Assembly: GCF_034321785.1 (NCBI RefSeq)
Contig: NZ_JAXLPB010000003.1
Location: 372,001-436,000, forward strand
DNA: 64,000 nucleotides
Direction of reading: 5' to 3'
From: Fulvimarina uroteuthidis
GTDB lineage: Bacteria; Pseudomonadota; Alphaproteobacteria; Rhizobiales; Rhizobiaceae
The position numbers and the translations under genes are program-made. The notes under the pieces were generated by a model, which saw only the letters and a list, made by a program, of their open reading frames with translations, was not told the origin of the DNA and did not search any database. This document shows, piece after piece, positions 50,985 to 59,271 of this stretch (its first letter is position 1; every line of letters starts with the position of its first letter).

Positions 50985-51801
50985 TCGCCTTCTCCTGGCC
51001 TGCGTCGCGGGGACGCTGTTTGCGGCCGTCCCGGCGGCGAAAGCCTTCGCCCTCGATCCGGGCGCCATGGCCGATCCGAATGCGAGCCCGATCGAGCTCT
51101 TCGCTCACGGGTTCCAGGCCTACAAGCGCGGCGAAAAGGATGTCGCGTTCCAGAGCCTCAGATATGCCGCCGACAAGGGCCATCGCGGCGCCTGCTGGAA
51201 GCTGGCGCGCATGTATGCGGACGGCGACGGCGTTCCCGAGGACGATTACGAAGCGTTCCGCCTCTTCGAGACGATCGTCCGCGATCCCGAGGAGACCGGT
51301 GCCAACGGCACCAATGCGGCCTACGTTGCGAGCGCGGTGGTCGCGTTGGGCGATTATCTGCGCCGCGGCATTCCGGGCCATGTCGAGACCGACCTGCCGC
51401 GCGCGCGCCAGTTCTACTTTCATGCCGCGAGCTATTTCGGCAATCCGAAAGCCCAGTTCGAACTCGGCCGCATGATGCTGGAGGGCGAGGGCGGCCGGGT
51501 CAATTCCAAGCAAGCGGCGCGCTGGCTGAAGCTGGCCGCGTCCAAGGGGCATATCGGCGCGCAGGCGCTGCTCGGCTATCTTCTCTTCGACGGCAAGACC
51601 ATCGCGATCGAAGCCGAACCGGTGCGCGGGCTCGCCATGCTCACCATGGCGCTGAAGCGCGCCAAACCCGACGACCGGGCCTGGATCCGCGGTCTGCAGG
51701 AACAGGCCTTCGGCATTGCGAGCGAGGCGACCCGCCGGACCGCGCAGTCCTACGCCGACCAGCAGATGGCGTCCGCGAGCGGGCCCCTGCTGCAGAACTG
51801 A
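50971..51801 (+). CDS. Secreted Sel1-repeat protein
   Basis: A 276-residue exported protein. The signal peptide (LLLACVAGTLFAAVPAAKAFA) is followed by Sel1-type helical repeats: AFQSLRYAADKGHRGACWKLARMYADGDGV, ARQFYFHAASYFGNPKAQFELGRMMLEGEG and AARWLKLAASKGHIGAQALLGYLLFDG. This organisation matches the short exopolysaccharide-regulator-like Sel1 proteins of Hyphomicrobiales (ExoR-type). ExoR itself is a periplasmic inhibitor of the ChvG/ChvI two-component system, which makes this a plausible but unproven homologue. ATG at 50971 lies inside the end of ilvD, so translation is likely coupled. A strong terminator follows. Confidence 0.85.
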   Translation: MRTSSRLLLACVAGTLFAAVPAAKAFALDPGAMADPNASPIELFAHGFQAYKRGEKDVAFQSLRYAADKGHRGACWKLARMYADGDGVPEDDYEAFRLFETIVRDPEETGANGTNAAYVASAVVALGDYLRRGIPGHVETDLPRARQFYFHAASYFGNPKAQFELGRMMLEGEGGRVNSKQAARWLKLAASKGHIGAQALLGYLLFDGKTIAIEAEPVRGLAMLTMALKRAKPDDRAWIRGLQEQAFGIASEATRRTAQSYADQQMASASGPLLQN

Positions 51802-51831
51802 GACGCGCCGACGACCGGTCGGCGCGTCTTT
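51802..51831 (+). terminator. Rho-independent terminator after the Sel1-repeat gene
   Basis: GACGCGCCGAC pairs perfectly with GTCGGCGCGTC around a 5-base loop and is followed by TTTCGT. It starts directly at the stop codon and also separates the convergent ABC operon. Confidence 0.85.
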
Positions 51832-51843
51832 CGTCCCCTCGGA

Positions 51844-52863
51844 TCACTGCGGCGAGAGTTCCTTCATCTTGTCCGTCACCGTCGACACCCAGGCACCTTC
51901 CGGCTGCTTGGTGATGACCGGGTCCGAACCGCCCCCCATCAGCACAGCGACCGTGTTCTCGGCCGCCGACGTGTCGAGCGTTCCATCGGACCCGTCGACC
52001 AGCTTGTTGATTTCCGAGACCATCCGCTTCTGGTGCTGTTCGGTCTGGGCGCCCGTCATGTCGTTGTCGAGAACGATCGTCGCGGCCTCGTCCGGGTTTT
52101 CGGCAGCATAGGCCCAGCCCTTCATCGAAGCCGCGACGAACTTGGCGTAGGCCTCCACCATCTTGGGATCGGACAGGTCCTCGCCCATCACGTAGAGCCC
52201 GTCTTCGAGCGTTGCGACGCCCTGATCCTCGTATTTGAAGACCGTCAGCTCGCTCTCGGGAATGCCGGCATCGATGACCTGCCAATATTCATTGTAGGTC
52301 ATCGTCGAGATGCAGTCGGCCTGCTCCTGGATCAGCGGATCGACGTTGAATCCCTGCTTGATGACGGTGACGCCGTCCGGGCCGCCTTCGGTGGACAGGC
52401 CGAGCTTCGACATCCAGGACAGGAACGGATATTCGTTGCCCGAGAACCAGACGCCGAGCGTCTTGCCCTTGAAATCCTCCGGCGTCTCGATGCCGGTGTC
52501 CTTCCGGCAGGTGAGCTCCATGCCGGATTTCTTGAACGGCTGGGCGATGTTGACGATGTCGAGACCCTTCTCGCGGGCGGCGAGCGCGGCGGGCATCCAG
52601 TCGACGATGATATCGGCACCGCCGCCCGCGATCACCTGTTCGGGGGCGATGTCCGGGCCACCCGGCTTGATCGTGACGTCAAGTCCGGCCTCCTCGTAGA
52701 AGCCTTTCTCCTGGGCCACGTAATAGCCGGCGAACTGGCCTTGCGTGACCCATTTGAGCTGCAGGGTCAGCGGCGTCGCATCCTGCGCGAAGGCCGGCAT
52801 CGCGACGGCGGAAAGCCCGAGGGCGAGGGCGGCGGCGGACGTCATCATCGAGAGGTTCGGCAT
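51844..52863 (-). CDS. ABC transporter substrate-binding protein, NMT1/THI5-like
   Basis: A 339-residue periplasmic binding protein. The signal peptide ends near AVAMPAFAQ. The family core is LKWVTQGQFAGYYVAQEKGFYEEAGLDVTIKPGGPD, then VDWMPAALAAREKGLDIVNIAQPF. This NMT1/ThiY type binds pyrimidine-like or flavin-like small molecules. As the last gene of the RutR-linked operon, its likely ligand is a pyrimidine or its ring-opened product; a thiamine-pyrimidine ligand is the main alternative. It starts 42 bases after the second permease gene. Confidence 0.88.
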   Translation of the reverse strand: MPNLSMMTSAAALALGLSAVAMPAFAQDATPLTLQLKWVTQGQFAGYYVAQEKGFYEEAGLDVTIKPGGPDIAPEQVIAGGGADIIVDWMPAALAAREKGLDIVNIAQPFKKSGMELTCRKDTGIETPEDFKGKTLGVWFSGNEYPFLSWMSKLGLSTEGGPDGVTVIKQGFNVDPLIQEQADCISTMTYNEYWQVIDAGIPESELTVFKYEDQGVATLEDGLYVMGEDLSDPKMVEAYAKFVAASMKGWAYAAENPDEAATIVLDNDMTGAQTEQHQKRMVSEINKLVDGSDGTLDTSAAENTVAVLMGGGSDPVITKQPEGAWVSTVTDKMKELSPQ

Positions 52864-52905
52864 AAGATTGTCCTTGTTGTTGCAGGGCGATGCGAAGGCG
52901 AAGGG

Positions 52906-53874
52906 TCAGTCCCTCCGCACGGAAGGATGCCAGAAGGTGACGCGGCGTTCCAGCAAGGCGACGAGACCGTAGGAGAGCGAGCCGACGAGCGCGGCGACCG
53001 CGATCTCCGCCCATACCATGGGCGTGTTCATGCGTCCGATCTCCGCCGAGATGCGAAAACCCATGCCGACGATGGGCGTGCCGAAGAATTCGGCGACGAT
53101 GGCCCCGATCAGCGCCAGCGTCGTGTTGATCTTGAGGGCGTTGAAGATGAAGGGCATGGCGGCCGGGAGCCGCAGTTTCAGGAGGCTCTGGCCGGGACTT
53201 GCGCCATAGGTGCGCATCAGGTCGCGCTCCATGGATCCGGCGGCATCGAGTCCCGCGACCGTGTTCACGAGCATCGGAAAGAACGTCATCACCACGACGA
53301 CCGCGGCTTTCGACGACCAGTCGAAGCCGAACCACATCACCATGATCGGCGCGACACCGATGATCGGCAGGGCGGACATCAGATTGGCGATCGGCAGGAG
53401 CCCCCGCTTCATGAACGGCGAGCGGTCGACGAGAAGCGCGGTGATAAAGCCCGCACCGCACCCCATCGCATAGCCCGCCAGCACCGCCTTCAGCACGGTC
53501 TGGACGAAATCGGCCCATAGAAGCGAGGTGGTGGCGGCGATGGTCTCACCGATCGCCGATGGCGGGGGCAGGAGAATCGACGGAACCGCGAGCCCGCGTA
53601 CGGCAAGTTCCCACAGGAGGAGAAGCGTCGCCCCGAACAGTGCCGGGATGAGAATGGCGAGGGCGGTTCTGGCGCCTCGGCTCGACGGTTCGATCGCCGA
53701 CAGCGCCGCCGTCAGCCGCCATGCGAGAGCCCAGAAGAGCAGCGCCAGGATGAGGAGCAGCCAGCCGCCGGAGGCCAGAACGGCAAACGCCGCCGCCAGA
53801 ACGCCGAGTGCCAGAAGCCCGGTGAGCAGAAGATTCGCCAAAGTCGCAGGAGAAGGGTTTGGCGCCGCGCTCAT
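52906..53874 (-). CDS. ABC transporter permease (second)
   Basis: A 322-residue inner-membrane permease of the SsuC/TauC/ThiX type. Two N-terminal hydrophobic segments (LLLTGLLALGVLAAAF and LLLILALLFWALAW) precede the standard domain. The EAA-like loop that touches the ATPase is DLMRTYGASPGQSLLKLRLPAAMPFIF, about 220-246. ATG at 53874 overlaps the preceding permease stop as ATGA. With the first permease it probably forms a heterodimer. Confidence 0.9.
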   Translation of the reverse strand: MSAAPNPSPATLANLLLTGLLALGVLAAAFAVLASGGWLLLILALLFWALAWRLTAALSAIEPSSRGARTALAILIPALFGATLLLLWELAVRGLAVPSILLPPPSAIGETIAATTSLLWADFVQTVLKAVLAGYAMGCGAGFITALLVDRSPFMKRGLLPIANLMSALPIIGVAPIMVMWFGFDWSSKAAVVVVMTFFPMLVNTVAGLDAAGSMERDLMRTYGASPGQSLLKLRLPAAMPFIFNALKINTTLALIGAIVAEFFGTPIVGMGFRISAEIGRMNTPMVWAEIAVAALVGSLSYGLVALLERRVTFWHPSVRRD

Positions 53875-54821
53875 CGCTTCGCTCCCATGCGCTTGAGCGA
53901 CGCTGTCTCGGCAAGGCCGACCAGCCAGACGAGAATGCCGGCCATGAAGGCGGCGGCAAACAGCGCAGACCAGATCTGGATCGTCTGTCCGTAATAGGAG
54001 CCGGCAAGAAGCCGGGCGCCGAGCCCGGCGACAGCGCCGGTCGGCAGCTCGCCGACGATCGCCCCGACGAGGGCAGCGGCGACGCCGACTTTCATGGAGG
54101 TGAACAGGAAGGGCATGGACGCCGGCCAGCGCAGCTTCACGAGCGTCTGGCTCCGGCTTGCGGAATAGGTGTGCATCAGGTCGATCAGCATCCGGTCGGG
54201 CGAGCGCAGGCCCTTCACCATGCCGACGGTGACAGGAAAGAACGACAGATAGGTCGAGATGAACGCCTTCGGCAAAAGCCCCTGAACGCCGACCGCGTTC
54301 AGCACCACGATGATCATCGGCGCGATGGCGAGGATCGGGATCGTCTGGGAGGTGATGATCCAGGGCATCAGGCTCTTGTCGAGCGTGCGCGAATGCAGGA
54401 TGCCAATGGCGAGCGCCACTCCGAGGAGCGTGCCGAGCACGAAGCCGAGAAGGGTTGAGGACAGGGTGACCCAGGCATGGAAGAGCAGCGAGCGCGGCGA
54501 CGACGGCCTGACGAGGACCGTCGAGGTGTAGAGCTCCACGACGATCTGGTGCGGCGCGGGCAGAATCGGGCGTTCGGAACCCCACGTCGCGGCAATCGTG
54601 TCGGCGAGAGTGTAGGGCGCGGCGGCCCGATCGAGCTTGGCGGTCTCCGTCGCGAAGTTCATGCCGATGGCGGCGGCGTACCAGAGGACGACGATTGCGG
54701 CGAGCACCGTCAGGATCGGCACGGTACGCCCGGCCGCCAACCGCGTTCCCAATCGCCGGAGCGGCCCCTGATAGCCGATGCCGGCACCCGGCTCAGCGAT
54801 CGGCGCGCCCGCCTCAGTCAT
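53871..54821 (-). CDS. ABC transporter permease (first)
   Basis: A 316-residue permease of the same family as its neighbour, with an N-terminal anchor (VPILTVLAAIVVLWYAAAIGM) and the coupling loop DLMHTYSASRSQTLVKLRWPASMPFLF. A periplasmic stretch of about 55 residues lies between the anchor and the transport domain. Its start overlaps the ATPase gene by 8 bases and its end overlaps the second permease by 4. Confidence 0.9.
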   Translation of the reverse strand: MTEAGAPIAEPGAGIGYQGPLRRLGTRLAAGRTVPILTVLAAIVVLWYAAAIGMNFATETAKLDRAAAPYTLADTIAATWGSERPILPAPHQIVVELYTSTVLVRPSSPRSLLFHAWVTLSSTLLGFVLGTLLGVALAIGILHSRTLDKSLMPWIITSQTIPILAIAPMIIVVLNAVGVQGLLPKAFISTYLSFFPVTVGMVKGLRSPDRMLIDLMHTYSASRSQTLVKLRWPASMPFLFTSMKVGVAAALVGAIVGELPTGAVAGLGARLLAGSYYGQTIQIWSALFAAAFMAGILVWLVGLAETASLKRMGAKR

Positions 54822-55587
54822 AGCCGTGACCGGCGCGCAGACCGTCTCGAACCCGATGGGCGATCGCCAGAAATTCGGGCGTATCGCGAATGTCGAGCGG
54901 CCGGTCGGGGCCGAGATCGCAGTTCACGATTTCGTGGATGCGGCCGGGCCGCGGGCTCATCACGACGATCCGTGTCGACAGGAACACCGCCTCGGGGATC
55001 GAATGGGTGACGAAGACGACGGTCTTGCCGGTCTTCGCCCAGAGCTTCAGCAGCTCTTCGTTGAGATGGTCTCGGACGATCTCGTCGAGCGCGCCGAACG
55101 GTTCGTCCATCAGGAGCATGTCCGGCTGGACGGCAAGAGCGCGGGCGATCGATGCCCGCTGCTGCATGCCGCCGGACAATTGCCAGGGAAACCTGTTGCC
55201 GAAGCCGGACAGATCGACGAGGGCGAGATTGTCCTCGATCCGGCGTTCGCGCTCGGCCCTGTCGATGCCCATCACCTCGAGCGGCAGGGCGATATTGGCC
55301 GCGATCGTGCGCCACGGAAACAGGGCGGAAGCCTGGAAGACATAGCCGTAGGCGCGCTTCTCGCGCGCTTCGCCCGGCGTCATTCCATTGACGGTGATCG
55401 TGCCGCCGGTCGGTGTTTCCAGATCGGCGATGACGCGCAGCAACGTCGTCTTGCCGCAGCCCGAGGGGCCGATCAGCGAGACGAATTCGCCCTTTTCGAT
55501 GTCGAGGTCGATTGCGGACAGCGCCTGGACCGGACCGTCGTCGGTCTGGAAGACGAGATCGAGATTTTCGGCGGAGATGACGCTCAT
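54814..55587 (-). CDS. ABC transporter ATP-binding protein
   Basis: A 257-residue ATPase of the SsuB/TauB/ThiZ group. Walker A is GPSGCGKTT (about 40-48), the Q-loop lies in YVFQASALFPWRT, the signature is LSGGMQQR, and Walker B is MLLMDEPFGALDE, with the H-loop in FVTHSIPEAV. ATG at 55587 gives MSVISAENLDLVF. It overlaps the upstream dehydrogenase remnant by 4 bases (ATGA) and the permease by 8, so all are in one transcript. Confidence 0.94.
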   Translation of the reverse strand: MSVISAENLDLVFQTDDGPVQALSAIDLDIEKGEFVSLIGPSGCGKTTLLRVIADLETPTGGTITVNGMTPGEAREKRAYGYVFQASALFPWRTIAANIALPLEVMGIDRAERERRIEDNLALVDLSGFGNRFPWQLSGGMQQRASIARALAVQPDMLLMDEPFGALDEIVRDHLNEELLKLWAKTGKTVVFVTHSIPEAVFLSTRIVVMSPRPGRIHEIVNCDLGPDRPLDIRDTPEFLAIAHRVRDGLRAGHGYD

Positions 55588-55799
55588 ACGAACCGTGTCA
55601 AACCCCCGGCGACGCGCAGATGTCCTCCGGTGATGGACCTGGCGCCGTCCGACGCGGTGGCCACCGACATGACGCCGCTCCGTTGATCTCGTCCCCATGG
55701 GGACGCGACCTCGAACCCGTCGTCGACAAGTCCGCGCACGGCTCCGGCGCCCATGCCGGATCGCGCTATGGTGGCGATGGCGATCTGGTCCACACTCAA
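55584..55799 (-). pseudogene. Short-chain dehydrogenase remnant with central deletion
   Basis: A 71-codon open frame. Residues 4-33 (DQIAIATIARSGMGAGAVRGLVDDGFEV) read like the first strand, glycine loop and helix of an SDR enzyme, with TGxxxGMG changed to TIARSGMG. Residues 44-69 (VMSVATASDGARSITGGHLRVAGG) read like the SDR C-terminus (SD-ARxITG-x-xxVDGG). The roughly 170 residues between, including the Tyr-xxx-Lys site, are missing, so it cannot be an active enzyme. It starts at TTG overlapping the dihydropyrimidinase stop and ends overlapping the ATPase start. It may survive only because it keeps translation coupled along the operon. Confidence 0.65.
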
Positions 55800-57247
55800 A
55801 CTCCGCTCATGGGGATGCCCGTGCGCACCACCTTACGGGGCGCGGTGAGCTCTTTCCATGTGGAAAGCGCCCTGTTCACAGGTGCGTTCGCCGGACGCTC
55901 GACGAAGCGGCCGTCGCCTTTTTCGGCGCGCACATCGCCCTCCTTGTAAGCGATCTTGCCGCGCGAGATGGTGATCACCGGCAGGCCCGTGACTTCGAGG
56001 CCTTCGAAGACATTGTAGTCGATGGCCGATTTCTGGGTCTTGGCGGAGATCCGCTTCGTCGCGGCCGGATCGAAAATGACGAGATCGGCGTCGGCGCCGA
56101 CGAGAATCCCGCCCTTCCGGGGGTAGACATTGAGGATCTTGGCGATGTTGGTCGAGGTGACCGCGACGAACTCGTTCATGGTCAGGCGCCCCGTGGTCAC
56201 GCCCTTGGTCCACAGCACGGCGAGCCGGTCTTCCAGCCCGCCGGTGCCGTTGGGGATCTTGGTGAAATCGTTGAGGCCCATGCGCTTCTGCTCGGTGGTG
56301 AAGGCGCAATGGTCGGTCGCGACGACCTGCAGCGACCCGCTCGCAAGCCCGGCCCAGAGCGAATCCTGGTGGCTCTTGTCACGGAAGGGCGGGCTCATGA
56401 CCCGGCGGGCCGCATGGTCCCAGTCGGGATGGGCGTATTCGCTCTCGTCGAGCACCAGATGCTGGATCAGCGGTTCGCCGTAGACCCGCATGCCCTTCTG
56501 GCGCGCCCGGCGGATCGCCTCGTGGCTCTGTTCGCAGGAGGTGTGCACCACATAGAGCGGGACGCCGGCCTGATCGGCGATCATGATCGCGCGATTGGTG
56601 GCCTCTCCCTCGACTTCGGGCGGACGCGAATAGGCGTGCCCTTCCGGCCCGTCATTGCCCTCGCTCATCAGCTTCTGTTGAAGAAAGGCGACGACGTCGC
56701 CGTTTTCCGCGTGGACCAGCGGCATCGCGCCGATCTCGGCGCAGCGCGAGAACGAGGCGAACATCTCGTCGTCGTTCACCATCAGCGCGCCCTTGTAGGC
56801 CATGAAGTGCTTGAAGGTGTTGACGCCCGCTTCGACCACCTTCGGCATCTCGTCGAAGAACTGCCGGCCCCACCAGGTCACCCCCATGTGGAAGCCGTAG
56901 TCGGTGCGGGCGGGGCCGGCCTTCTGGAACCAGGTCTGCAGCGCCTCGAGCGGGCTCTCGTCCGGTCCCGGCAGGCAGAAATCCACCGTCATCGTCGTGC
57001 CGCCGGCCAGCGCCGCCGCCGTGCCGCTGTCGAAATCGTCCGCCGAGAACGTGCCCATGAAGGGCATCTCCATGTGGGTGTGCGGATCGATCCCGCCCGG
57101 CATGACGTAGGCGCCCGAGGCATCGACGATCTCATCGCCGGCAAGGTCCGGACCGATCTGGGCGATCCTGCCGTCCGAGACGAGAATGTCGGCCTCGTAG
57201 GTGAGATCGGCGGTGACGATCGTGCCGCCCTTGATGACGAGTGTCAT
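55796..57247 (-). CDS. hydA: Dihydropyrimidinase (hydantoinase)
   Basis: A 483-residue cyclic amidohydrolase that opens dihydrouracil or dihydrothymine to N-carbamoyl-beta-amino acids. The binuclear metal site is HTHMEMPF (His56, His58), carboxylated Lys152 in FKHFMAYKG, HAENGD, YVVHTS and ATDHCAF. It acts just before the N-carbamoyl amidase encoded upstream. Its ribosome site AAGGAAG lies inside the last codons of the toxin gene, 2 bases after which it starts, so the operon is tightly fused around the toxin cassette. Confidence 0.94.
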   Translation of the reverse strand: MTLVIKGGTIVTADLTYEADILVSDGRIAQIGPDLAGDEIVDASGAYVMPGGIDPHTHMEMPFMGTFSADDFDSGTAAALAGGTTMTVDFCLPGPDESPLEALQTWFQKAGPARTDYGFHMGVTWWGRQFFDEMPKVVEAGVNTFKHFMAYKGALMVNDDEMFASFSRCAEIGAMPLVHAENGDVVAFLQQKLMSEGNDGPEGHAYSRPPEVEGEATNRAIMIADQAGVPLYVVHTSCEQSHEAIRRARQKGMRVYGEPLIQHLVLDESEYAHPDWDHAARRVMSPPFRDKSHQDSLWAGLASGSLQVVATDHCAFTTEQKRMGLNDFTKIPNGTGGLEDRLAVLWTKGVTTGRLTMNEFVAVTSTNIAKILNVYPRKGGILVGADADLVIFDPAATKRISAKTQKSAIDYNVFEGLEVTGLPVITISRGKIAYKEGDVRAEKGDGRFVERPANAPVNRALSTWKELTAPRKVVRTGIPMSGV

Positions 57248-57249
57248 GG

Positions 57250-57621
57250 TTAAGCTTCCTTCTCAATCGGGTCGTCGAAAACGAGATATCGGTCCAATCC
57301 CGCTATCGTAATCAGCGCGAGTTCGACCGTCAGCAGTTCTTCATGGGTTGCGGTACCGATGCGTTGACGAATTCCGTCCTTTCGAACCGGGCTGAGCTTG
57401 TCGATCATCGCTTCGGATCGATGTTCGAGGCCGTTTTGCGCAGACGGCAGGAAAACCGGTCGAAACAAACGCGATTCGGATGCGAAAGTTGTCAGAGGGC
57501 AAAGGAGAAGCGTTCGATGTCCGTCGATGAATTCATCTGCCTGGATGATGAGCCCCGGCCGTGGCTTCTTCAGGTCGCCTGGAAAGCTTGCCGTCACAAA
57601 GTCTCCCCGCCGCAAATTCAA
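57250..57621 (-). CDS. MazF/PemK-type endoribonuclease toxin candidate
   Basis: A 123-residue protein with the SH3-like MazF/PemK pattern: NLRRGDFVTASFPGDLKKPRPGLIIQADEF, then TLLLCPLTTF, then DKLSPVRKDGIRQRIGTATHEELLTVELAL. The conserved Arg (KPRPGLI) and Thr/Ser (LLLCPLTT) positions match the active site of this family, which cuts mRNA. TTG at 57621 overlaps the antitoxin stop as TTGA; TTG at 57633 is an alternative. It lies inside the pyrimidine operon, in the same direction, and looks poorer in G+C than its neighbours, a sign of later insertion. Confidence 0.82.
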   Translation of the reverse strand: MNLRRGDFVTASFPGDLKKPRPGLIIQADEFIDGHRTLLLCPLTTFASESRLFRPVFLPSAQNGLEHRSEAMIDKLSPVRKDGIRQRIGTATHEELLTVELALITIAGLDRYLVFDDPIEKEA

Positions 57622-57821
57622 AGGTCGTCCCAAGCTTCTGCGGCTATGCCCTCACACCATTCCATCACCCGGTCTTCCACATCGGCTTGAGCGGCTGAAC
57701 GCGCTTGATGATCGGCAGTTTCGAGATAGCTCGCAGCGTGTTTCGCAGCGCGCCATTGCGCAACGGTGGAGATGTTTTCGTTTTGCGAAGCGATTGTCGT
57801 AACGTCTGATGGGTCGTCCAT
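57618..57821 (-). CDS. Putative antitoxin partner of the MazF/PemK-type toxin
   Basis: A 67-residue, mildly acidic protein (ISTVAQWRAAKHAASYLETADHQARSAAQADVEDRVMEWCEGIAAEAWDDL) directly upstream of, and overlapping, the toxin gene. ATG at 57821 has GGGAGAG 6 bases upstream, so it is translated first, as antitoxins usually are. The sequence is helical but I see no AbrB, ribbon-helix-helix or Phd DNA-binding motif, so the family is not recognised. The assignment rests on position, size and overlap. Confidence 0.65.
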   Translation of the reverse strand: MDDPSDVTTIASQNENISTVAQWRAAKHAASYLETADHQARSAAQADVEDRVMEWCEGIAAEAWDDL

Positions 57822-57854
57822 AGAGATCTCTCCCAAATAGCGGGTGTTGATACC

Positions 57855-59102
57855 CTACTCCACGATCTCCGCCGTCTCCAGCACCGCATGCAGCAGCACA
57901 TCGGCCCCGGCCTTGGCCCAGTCCCTTGTGATCTCTTCGGCTTCGTTGTGCGACAGGCCGTCGACGCAGGGGCACATGATCATCGCGGTCGGCGCGACAT
58001 TGTTGATCCAGCAGGCATCGTGGCCGGCGCCCGAGACGATGTCCCTGTGGCTGTAGCCGAGCCGCTCTGCCCCATCGCGGATCGACTGGACGAGGGTCCT
58101 GTCGAACGCCGGCGGGTCGAACTGGCCGACGGTTTCATAGGCAAGCTCAACGCCGAGCGCCTCGCACAGCTTCGGCGCTTCCCGTTCGAAGCGCTCCACC
58201 ATGGCGTTCAGCCGGTCGATTTCGTGCGAGCGGAAATCGATCGTGAAGACGACCTTGCCGGGAATGATGTTGCGCGAATTGGGATAGACGTCGATATGAC
58301 CGATCGCGCCGACGGCGTTCGGGACGTTGTCCATGGCGATCGCGTGGACGAGCTCGATGATCTGGGCAAGGCCGCGCCCGGCATTCCTGCGCATGGGCAT
58401 GGGGGTCGAACCGGTATGGCTCTCCTTGCCGGTCACCGTGCACTGGATCCAACGCAGGCCCTGGCCATGGGTGACGACGCCGATATCGACCTGTTCGGCC
58501 TCCAGGATCGGACCCTGTTCGATATGAAGTTCGAGAAAGGCGCGCATCTTGCGCGCGCCGACCGCCTCCTCGCCCTTCCAGCCGATGCGGGCGAGCTCGT
58601 CGCCGAAGGTCGCGCCTTTGGCATCGGTCTTCGCGTAGGCCTCTTCCAGCGACATGACGCCGGCAAAGACGCCCGATGCCATCATCGCCGGGGCAAAGCG
58701 GGTGCCTTCCTCGTTCGTCCAGTTGGTGAGGACGATCGGGTGCCGGGTCCTGATGCCGAGATCGTTGAGGGTCCGCACGATCTCGAGCGCGCCGAGAACG
58801 CCCAGCACGCCATCGTAGCGACCGCCCGTGGGCTGGGTGTCGAGATGGCTGCCCACATAGACGGGCAGCGCGTCAGGGTCGGTTCCCTCGCGGCGCATGA
58901 ACATCGTGCCCATCTGGTCCACGCCCATGGTGAGGCCCGCATCCTCGCACCATGTCTGGAAGAGCTTGCGACCCTTCGCATCATCATCCGTCAATGTCTG
59001 GCGATTGCTGCCGCCGGCAATGCCCGGGCCGATCTTCGCCATTTCGTGAATGCTGTTCCAGAGCCGGTCCGCGTCGATCCGCATGTTGGACTGAAGGCTC
59101 AT
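57855..59102 (-). CDS. Zn-dependent N-carbamoyl-beta-alanine amidase (HyuC/AmaB family)
   Basis: A 415-residue M20-family amidohydrolase that cleaves N-carbamoyl-beta-alanine or beta-ureidoisobutyrate, the last step of reductive pyrimidine breakdown. Metal ligands appear in VYVGSHLDTQ (His86), GGRYDGVLG (Asp97), TNEEGTRF (Glu131/132) and FLELHIEQGPILE. The C-terminal SGAGHDACWINNVAPTAMI and GLSHNEAEE blocks complete the site. ATG at 59102 follows AGAGG by 6 bases. It is the first gene of the operon, 30 bases after a RutR operator. Allantoate amidohydrolase is a close relative, but the hydA context favours the ureido acid. Confidence 0.92.
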   Translation of the reverse strand: MSLQSNMRIDADRLWNSIHEMAKIGPGIAGGSNRQTLTDDDAKGRKLFQTWCEDAGLTMGVDQMGTMFMRREGTDPDALPVYVGSHLDTQPTGGRYDGVLGVLGALEIVRTLNDLGIRTRHPIVLTNWTNEEGTRFAPAMMASGVFAGVMSLEEAYAKTDAKGATFGDELARIGWKGEEAVGARKMRAFLELHIEQGPILEAEQVDIGVVTHGQGLRWIQCTVTGKESHTGSTPMPMRRNAGRGLAQIIELVHAIAMDNVPNAVGAIGHIDVYPNSRNIIPGKVVFTIDFRSHEIDRLNAMVERFEREAPKLCEALGVELAYETVGQFDPPAFDRTLVQSIRDGAERLGYSHRDIVSGAGHDACWINNVAPTAMIMCPCVDGLSHNEAEEITRDWAKAGADVLLHAVLETAEIVE

Positions 59103-59131
59103 CGGGCACCTCTTCGACGGCAGGGATGTTC

Positions 59132-59147
59132 TTGACTGTTTGGTCAA
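59132..59147. promoter_or_regulatory. RutR operator
   Basis: TTGACTGTTTGGTCAA matches the published E. coli RutR consensus TTGACCA-N2-TGGTCAA at 12 of 14 fixed positions. It lies 29 bases before the amidase start and 124 bases before rutR, so it can repress the operon and perhaps rutR until uracil or thymine binds RutR. Confidence 0.85.
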
Positions 59148-59271
59148 AAACGAACCTATGAAAGCAGGCGCGACCGGTCAAGGCGCGTTCGCTCTCTTAT
59201 TGTGCGCCGCTTGAGGCTGCCTCTCCGTTGTGCAGCGGAGGGGGTCCGGTTGGGAAAAAGGGACGCCTTTG

